A stretch of DNA of 23,565 bases, taken from contig BFEA01000275.1 in the NCBI GenBank assembly GCA_003427395.1, positions 279,688 through 303,252 on the forward strand, written 5' to 3'. The position numbers and the translations under genes were made by a program. This document shows positions 18,177 through 23,565 of the stretch, piece after piece; position 1 is the first letter of the stretch; the number at the start of each line of letters is the position of its first letter. The notes under the pieces were generated by a model, which was not told where the DNA came from, ran no database searches, and worked only from the letters and a program-made list of their open reading frames with translations. This DNA is from Chara braunii. Its lineage: Eukaryota > Streptophyta > Charophyceae > Charales > Characeae.

Positions 18177-19274
18177 TCAGTTGGTGAAGCACAACACCCA
18201 GTGTTTCCGACAATCGTTCATCCTCTTGGAGAAGTTTTTCAGACAATTATCAAAATACCGATCCGGAAATTCTCTTGCACGTAACTCCATCTTCAAAGTA
18301 AACAGAAAACAGGCATCCGCGCCTGGCATTGTAGAGAGCACCTTCGCTCTATGTAAACATGCTGTGATGACCGACATCTTTTGTTGCTTGTCAGAGTAGG
18401 AAACGAAGTCCTGAAAGCTTTGAAACAATATCCCTTGGTGAATAATAAGTCGTTCGTTCTTGTGAGTAGCAGCACATAACACTTTGCATGAGTGATGAAA
18501 CACCTTGATAACACATCCTAAAAAATCCCAGGTGTCACTGTCGCTTGTCAATTCCAAGACCAGTTTCTCATCATAACATGATTTGAACTTCTTCAACCCG
18601 TTCTCAGCAGTGGCTTTATCATAGCTCGAACCTTGCCTAAACTTAGAAAAGACGGAAACATCGTCCACAAATCTCATACCCAACAACCTTCGCCGTTCAC
18701 TCCCCAAATGGTTTAGAAAAACAGATTCATTGAACGCACAAAGTAAGCAGGCAAAGGTTGGGCTGGACGGTTTTCCCATAGGAATACCAACTTTTTGCTT
18801 TAGAACCACTCTCATAGCCGACAAATACGTATTATCTAGGTCAAAGATTACCATTGTCAAAAGTATTAAGAATTTCAGTCTAGCATACCCTACTGGGGCA
18901 TTTTTGCGCTTGCCTAATATGACATCTTTTCCTCTTTTTTTAACAAAAATGTCTGAAAAATCTTTTTCCTCAGTCATACGAATAAGCCACTCAACTACTT
19001 TAATAATGGATAGGTGCGGAAGTGCAGTAAACATCTCCTTCACGTCAAAACTAGAGGCTACAACGTCTTCATTTATCTGAATGTTACTATTGAAATCATC
19101 TAATCTATTTATCATCTCACTTTGATATCTAAGATTAAAATGAGTGTCTCTGGAAAGATTCCACAACAATTTGTTAACGACTTTTGACATAACTCTGCTC
19201 ACGCGTACTAGAGGATCGGAAAAGGAGGGGCAAATATGGCAGATCAGAATCAAGGAGGGGCAGATCAGAATCAA
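18177..19274 (-). pseudogene. Penelope-like reverse transcriptase, catalytic part
   Basis: 365 codons from a start inside inserted sequence; true homology begins at DPLVRVSRVMSKVVNKLL (about residue 20). Motif A SFDVKEMFTALPH has the catalytic Asp at residue 77. Motif B is KVGIPMGKPSSPTFACL (about 161-177). Motif C is GMRFVDDVSVF with FVDD at 202-205. LELTSDSDTWDFLGCVIKV follows, as in motifs D/E. The GIPMGxPxSP form and the FxD-VKxMFT-xxP motif A are those of Penelope-like and related single-domain enzymes and unlike LINE or gypsy ones. All catalytic residues are intact. No GIY-YIG follows it, so the endonuclease is only upstream. The enzyme primes cDNA synthesis at a nicked target or telomere end. 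Confidence 0.88.
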
Positions 19275-20448
19275 GACCCAATTTCTGATATTCCTCCTTG
19301 ATTTCGTGAACCACCAGTGTTTCAGTCTTATCCACTATATCAAATCCTTTGTTTCTCGTAAACAGAGTTTTCATTCCCTTCTTGAAGACAACAAGACAAC
19401 ATACGAAGGAGTCTCCTATATTATGATCAATGGGGCAGATTACCAATCCATTCAGCTTCTTTTTAACGTCCAAGACATCGCTTAGCCCCTCTCTATACCC
19501 GACAGTATCAAGCTTATGACTCTTATTGAGACATCCACGTAATGCCTTATCTGATACAGAAAAAATACTCGTGTCGTCCGGAATATTACTAAGGCTATCA
19601 AATATAATGCTTCTCAATTGTTTCAGATTCCGACAAAACCCAGGGTAGGAAATATTTTTATTATTCTTCAAAATTTTTGCAATCCAATCAACCTCACTGA
19701 ATCTGAATGACACAAGTTCGCTACATCTCAGTAACTCGACCCCTATACAAGTGCAAGTCAATTCAGTCTTCTGAGCAAAACTACGAAAATTATTTAAAAT
19801 ATCACCGACTGATTTATTCTTAGTCCAAACGACTCTCAGCTTCCGACAAATAATCTGCTGCAACGATGGCCTAATAGACGACACCCTAACAATTAACACA
19901 CACAGGTTTCTGACCTTCTTTTTTGACAGTGCCGCATCGAATGAGATTCTAACAGTAACTCTAATCCTAAGTCTAACCGAAAATTTATTCTTAACAACTC
20001 GAGTTATCTTCGCTCTTAACGTCGACCGACTTTCCTTTTTCGAGAAGCACTTAACACAATTGTACAACTGTATGAGCCTATCCAGCGACTCATGATAGAG
20101 CTTCTTGCACTTCGAAGGATTATTCAGGATACTAATCAGTTCCCCTTTCTGTTTTTCAAACTTGGAACAATATCTTGAAATCTTTTCGAAAACTAGATTC
20201 ACTCCAGCTACCAGCTTGCCTCTACAGTATCGAAAAATCTCAGTACCACTCTCTGACCTAATGGAAGACGACGGGAGAGAAGGAAAAAACGACCAGGTAA
20301 ACGGGAGTGGAGAAGAAGGGAAAGGGAGAGGTATGACGATAAAGCAAGAGACGTGTGCAATGTAAAATCTCCTATCATCTTTGTACCTACGTCGGGAACC
20401 ACCTCTACTAGTCTTCATGAGATTCTTGATACTTATTTTTGTAAGCAT
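19174..20448 (-). pseudogene. Penelope-like element: linker and N-terminal part of reverse transcriptase
   Basis: 424 codons, unbroken. A basic stretch (SRRRYKDDRRF) lies near the start. KLRVVWTKNKSVGDILNNF and a following CTC pair (near residues 220-250) fit the conserved region preceding PLE reverse transcriptase, and LNGLVICPIDHNIGDSFVCC (near 350) resembles the short motif that precedes motif A. The frame is lost at the 49-nt insertion (about 19220-19268), after EIKEEYQKLGLDSD. The upstream boundary also needs a frameshift around 20410-20470 to join the GIY-YIG part. The hydrophobic/Pro/Ser-rich stretch at residues 30-60 could be inserted material. Confidence 0.75.
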
Positions 20449-21000
20449 ATTGAGACAGTGGCTGTAAAATGTGTGGGAGGAAATGTGTTAATTGACAAGT
20501 GGAAGGTACTATAAAGATGCTATGGATCGTCGGGAGAAACGGATTGAACAATCGAATAAAGTATGATTCAGTTTTAAGAAGTTGGTCATTGTCGATGAAG
20601 GCAATCGGTACAGCTACATATCCTGCTGCATGGTAGTGTCGAAGCCACCTATATAATTTGTGGTTCCTGATGCATTGGTTCAGTGGGGCATTAACTCTAT
20701 CCACGTATTCCTTCCATCTATATCTAATCAGTCTGCTCGTGCACCCCACATATATATATTTACACAATGGAGAAACCAATACATAAACTAACGGACCTGG
20801 ACAGGAAACCAAGTCATAGTTGATAGAAAATAAATAGCGGAGAAACGAAATAATCTTATCACACCATGGAATCTGCCAAGAGATTATTAGCAATACAACT
20901 GTCAATCGAAACAGATTATCGATCTTACCATCCTTCTGCAGTTTACCAATCTCACGTGCCTCCCTGCACGCAAGAGCAAGATTTGAAAGCTCACCAGCAC
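20408..21000 (-). pseudogene. GIY-YIG endonuclease domain of the Penelope-like element
   Basis: The recognised domain is in the 165 codons from 20905, but the same frame stays open upstream to a TAA near 21012 (GWPPSAGELSNLALACREAR). Within the 165 codons, VYV at 40-42 and YVG at 52-54 (segment LVYVLVSPLCKYIYVGCTSR) correspond to the GIY and YIG motifs. Arginines at 58-63 include the usual catalytic Arg. E113 in KTESYFIRLFNP is the metal-binding Glu followed by the typical I-x-x-x-NP ending. Such nucleases nick target DNA for PLE integration. The domain lies before the reverse transcriptase and shares its frame with the coiled-coil part upstream. Confidence 0.85.
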
Positions 21001-21013
21001 TCGGTGGCCAACC

Positions 21014-22320
21014 TTAGCATCCTTCCGTTGTAGCATCATCCTCCACTTCGCATTCGTCCTCCCCAGTAAGATCCTTCGACCCTTCCAAAATTTTTGCTAC
21101 CTTTCCATCGCCTTCGCCGATGGTTCGTTTACTTTCCCGTTTGCCAAATGCACGTTCGGTGTAGATAGCTGCAATTTCTTCCGCAGAAGCCTTGATTGTA
21201 ACGTAAGTGAGTTTTTCTTTATCACACAATCCTTCAATCTCTCACTTCTTCATCTTCGACAGTTCTCCGCATACTCGCCTTCGAAACCCTTCCCGATCCT
21301 CGTTCTTCAGTTTCACGAATTTAACACAGTGCACATTCGCATTGCCATTCGCCTCATTGGATTTGCACGGGCTAGCCGCCTTGCTTAGTATAATCCTCAA
21401 GTTAGATGGTGATCCGCTCTTCCTGGCGATCAATTTCCTCTTAGTACTTGTAGGAGTTGGAGTTGTCACAGCGCCAATTCATCCAATCCTTTCCTTAAGT
21501 GCTTGAACCTCCCTTTCTGCCATATCTTTGTCATCCCTCAATCTTCGGTAAGCTTCAGCCAATTTCACATAGTCCCCAGGTGTAGGCACGCTTGTTCCTT
21601 TTTCTTTCTCGTTCTCCTGACACGTGTTCTTCTCTTGCGCCACTTCACCCGACTTCTTTGCCCCTCTCTTTAGTTCTTCAACCTGTTCATTCAGATAGAT
21701 CACATCCTGGATCAAGTGCTGGTTGTCAGATCTTAACGATTGTAACTCTTGCTCGCCGTCACCAGTCTTGCATGCCTTTCTTTGGAGATCAGCCATCGTG
21801 TGTTTCAGTTTTAAAATTTCGTCGTCTCTCTTCCAGCACTCTTCAACCACTTGATCCTTCCGTCCTTCTGCTTCCGCTCTTCTTCGAACTTCTTCGGTAG
21901 TAGTCGGAAGTAGCCGCTCTCCTTCTCCTATCTTCTTTCCCAAAACTTCTTCGCAGACAAGTTTTATCTGGCTTCCCACCATTTGACCTATACTCGCCTT
22001 AAAATCCTCTTTCTCCTTCGCCTCCTTCAGCCTTTTCTCCTCTGCCTCCCTTTCTCTCGCTGCCTCCTCCTCTTTCTTAGCCGCTTCCTCTTTCTCTTTT
22101 CTAACTCTTTCACGATCTTCCATATCCCTAGACATCCACGTCCACATCTTCTCAACCTTATCGTTTTTGTCCCTCTGATCAGGGTTCCAAGGCCTTCGAT
22201 ACCCGGTGTTGTATCCACCACCATATCTACCATTATTATATCCTCCGTTATAGCCACTATTGTAATCGCCAGCAACTTGGTCGTTCCTCACATCATTTGA
22301 TGGTGCTTGTTAGGGAACAA
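21014..22320 (-). pseudogene. N-terminal region of the Penelope-like polyprotein: Gly/Tyr-rich, coiled coil, weakly SAP-like
   Basis: A single frame broken by three stops (TGA at 21481-21479, TGA near 21241, TAA near 21012). It reads QAPSNDVRNDQVAGDYNSG, then YNGGYNNGRYGGGYN, then a long Glu/Lys/Arg coiled coil (about 22150-21950 and again about 21850-21500), a basic KRKLIARKSGSP, and LSKMKK-stop-EIEGLCDKEKLTY, which loosely resembles a SAP helix-turn-helix. The frame runs straight on, past the third stop, into the GIY-YIG domain. Such a leader may bind nucleic acid and drive multimer formation. The SAP call is weak. Confidence 0.7.
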
Positions 22321-22379
22321 TAGCTCCTGGCGCCGGCAGAATCGGAGCAGAATTTGGCGAGGATGCCTGGTTCGACCGG

Positions 22380-22455
22380 TTCGACTGATGCGCGTCCGAC
22401 ATTCCCTGATAAAGTGTCCTGTCCTCCGACAGTAGTGACACACTCTAGGATCCAT
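22380..22455 (-). pseudogene. CCHC zinc knuckle and start codon of the Penelope-like polyprotein
   Basis: An ATG at 22455-22453 opens MDPRVCHYCRRTGHFIRECR, a perfect CX2CX4HX4C zinc knuckle. A frameshift between about 22405 and 22380 then joins it to AHQSNRSNQASSPNSAP and PILPAPGAIVP in the frame of the Gly-rich region; that frame meets a TAA near 22313 before QAPSND. The start is chosen because the knuckle follows it directly and no other ATG is near. Too short to be seen as an open frame of its own. Confidence 0.7.
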
Positions 22456-22832
22456 ATGAAAGATATAAAGTGAAGATGGTAATCACAAAGCAGGGGAAGA
22501 GAAATGCGTGTACTAAAGCTAACATAAACTAACCGAATATAGCTAAGACAATAGCAAAGGAAATACAATCGATAGAAAGTAGAAAGTAGAAGATAGGTAA
22601 GAGATTGTGGAAAAATGCAATCACACCATACCGGAGAGGCTTCTTTCCATCTACAGCTGCCGTTTTTTTTGTTTTATGTTTTTTTTCCCACCACTATCTT
22701 TCACAGTGTACGCCCAAGTGGGAATATATTAGAGGGAGTGTCTACCTTTACCAGCACTCCCTCTACGCCCCGTTGCCGATGTTTGTCAAAAAAAAAAAAC
22801 AAAAAAAAAACTATATTGTATGATCCGGGGGC
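22456..22832. other. Non-coding stretch upstream of the Penelope-like element
   Basis: A/T-rich sequence with GAAAGTAGAAAGTAGAAGAT near 22573, T-rich runs (22660-22690) and an A run at 22788-22810. No hammerhead motif or copy of the 17518-18176 tail was found here, so no upstream pseudo-LTR can be claimed. Confidence 0.45.
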
Positions 22833-23130
22833 CGGGCTGCCGTTGGGTCAATGTTGATAAATTTCATTCGCAGCCTTTGATGCGTTACCAGCCTCTAAAA
22901 TTGCGGGGCCACCAGTACCACCAAGCCTCTTTGGGTCTCGCTCCACTACAGTAGTTGTCCGCTATACACAATTTCGTATAGTTACCGTATGGCTGTCAGA
23001 GCGCGAAAAAGTGTATGAAACCCGGCGTCGCTCCACTTACTATCTGCTATACAAGTCTCCAGTTCTCGAGTTCACTACAAAACACCCTAACAGCACTACA
23101 AGATAGCAATTTGTCGGGCCCAACTCCAGG
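22833..23130. repeat. Composite repeat, copy 3 of LINE piece plus foldback sequence
   Basis: 22833-22932 matches 16882-16981 (TGTTGATAAATTTCATYCG, GCGGGGCCACCAGTACC, AAGCCTCTTTGGGTCTCG). 22933-23130 matches 16982-17340 with only one 152-bp unit and small differences. The LINE piece on minus reads GTGGPAILEAGNASKAANEI. Confidence 0.85.
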
Positions 23131-23345
23131 TGCACCATACGAATTCACGGTAGAACGCCAAACTCCGTCGACCACCCTCCGAGTAACGACTTTTGCAGGC
23201 TCTGAACTATACAAGATCGTATGGTGAATCTGGAGGGCGCAATCCGACAACTATATGATGATTTCCGAAGGTACATTTCGGATAGGAAGTGGAGCGGTGT
23301 CCCATTATCAGAAATTGTACACCAGATAGTAGTGGAGCGAGACCC
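22933..23345. mobile_element. Foldback/MITE-like element with nested inverted repeats (best copy)
   Basis: Outer 17-bp perfect inverted repeats GGGTCTCGCTCCACTAC (22933-22949) and GTAGTGGAGCGAGACCC (23329-23345). Inside, CGTCGCTCCACTTAC (about 23027) is opposed by AAGTGGAGCGGTG (from 23286). All four arms share CGCTCCACT or its complement. TTT lies outside both ends and could be a short target duplication, but the left flank is shared with the other copy, so this is uncertain. Length 413 bp, no coding capacity. Confidence 0.65.
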
Positions 23346-23565
23346 TTTTTCCCTTAAACCACCGGTCCCCACGCCACTTACAAACTGTCGAAGGACCGGT
23401 AGGCCGCGATTGCATTTTTTTCATCGCGCGACCGGTTTTTTGCGGCCGACCGGGTCCCAGCCATATTTGTCATTTCAGATGTGGGACCCGGTAGGCCGCC
23501 TGGTGAGGAAACCCGTCGTCCTGCCGCTCTGTCCGTGTTCCACCATCCGGACATCAAAGTGACCC
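23346..23565. repeat. GC-rich repeat with 18-bp inverted repeat at the window edge
   Basis: GCGGCCGACCGGGTCCCA (23442-23459) and TGGGACCCGGTAGGCCGC (23482-23499) form an inverted repeat with one mismatch around a 22-base loop. Related words ACCGGTAGGCCGCG (23395-23408) and GCGACCGGT (about 23429) occur nearby. It could be the sub-terminal region of a DNA transposon continuing beyond the window. No open frame of convincing character. Confidence 0.55.

Larger units (their letters stand above)
17518..22455 (-). mobile_element. Penelope-like element with N-terminal GIY-YIG endonuclease and hammerhead ribozyme
   Basis: Minus-strand order from 22455: zinc knuckle, Gly/Tyr/Asn-rich region, coiled coil, weakly SAP-like segment, GIY-YIG nuclease, linker, PLE-type reverse transcriptase (ending 18177), non-coding tail, hammerhead (17588-17518). 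Most PLEs carry GIY-YIG after the reverse transcriptase. An N-terminal position defines the permuted Chlamys/Naiad group described from green algae, protists and invertebrates. Hammerhead motifs in PLE terminal repeats are also established. Both terminal limits here are functional (start codon, ribozyme) and were not mapped; pseudo-LTR copies were not found. Confidence 0.85.

Noticed and set aside
21592-22300. Plus-strand open frames opposite the coiled coil, and a basic minus frame at 22027-22275
   Set aside because: They are other-frame reflections of the Glu/Lys-rich coding strand; low complexity explains their length.
22456-22832. Upstream pseudo-LTR of the Penelope-like element
   Set aside because: I could not find any sequence shared with the 17518-18176 tail or a second hammerhead.

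Overview
This window reads as nuclear, repeat-rich DNA from a green, plant-lineage eukaryote. Three things support that: non-LTR, LTR and Penelope-type retroelements of plant/algal character, a fragment of plastid DNA (psbN and psbT), and tRNA-derived sequences beside A/T-rich tracts. The retroelement proteins (zinc knuckle, then Gln/Asn/Gly-rich region, then long coiled coil; gypsy gag and reverse transcriptase) remind me most of the charophyte alga Chara braunii. That species call is inference and was not checked. I see no intact host gene; almost every coding segment is a mobile-element remnant.

Layout: 1-655 holds a poly-T run, a hairpin and an 11-bp minisatellite. About 655-4906 (minus) is a truncated Ty3/gypsy element: an upstream open frame, gag with a zinc knuckle, an aspartic protease, and a reverse transcriptase cut off before its YxDD box. 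About 5100-12540 (plus) is a near-full-length LINE: ORF1 with a zinc knuckle, then ORF2 with endonuclease, reverse transcriptase and a C-terminal zinc finger. ORF2 keeps one reading frame for 4.5 kb but carries about seventeen stop codons. 12540-14790 holds two inverted copies of an unnamed repeat, three tRNA-like relics, a 403-bp plastid insertion and a 116-bp-period duplication. 14960-15420 is a foldback/MITE-like element; 15541-15840 is extremely G-rich with a pure run of 100 G; 15995-16981 (minus) is the C-terminal end of a second LINE; 16991-17340 is a tandem 152-bp repeat of the foldback family.

The most interesting unit is at about 17518-22455 on the minus strand: a Penelope-like element (PLE). 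Read N to C it encodes a CCHC zinc knuckle, a Gly/Tyr/Asn-rich stretch, a long coiled coil, a weakly SAP-like segment, a GIY-YIG endonuclease and then a PLE-type reverse transcriptase. The endonuclease therefore lies before, not after, the reverse transcriptase. About 590 bp past the reverse-transcriptase stop, on the same strand, is a sequence that matches a complete type I hammerhead ribozyme with a very short stem III, the type known from PLEs. The copy is lightly damaged by three in-frame stops and about three frameshifts, one of them caused by a 49-nt insertion built from local sequence.

22833-23345 repeats the LINE-plus-foldback arrangement seen at 16877-17340, and the right edge carries an 18-bp inverted repeat. 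The picture is nested insertions of selfish elements, partly decayed by changes that look like cytosine deamination.
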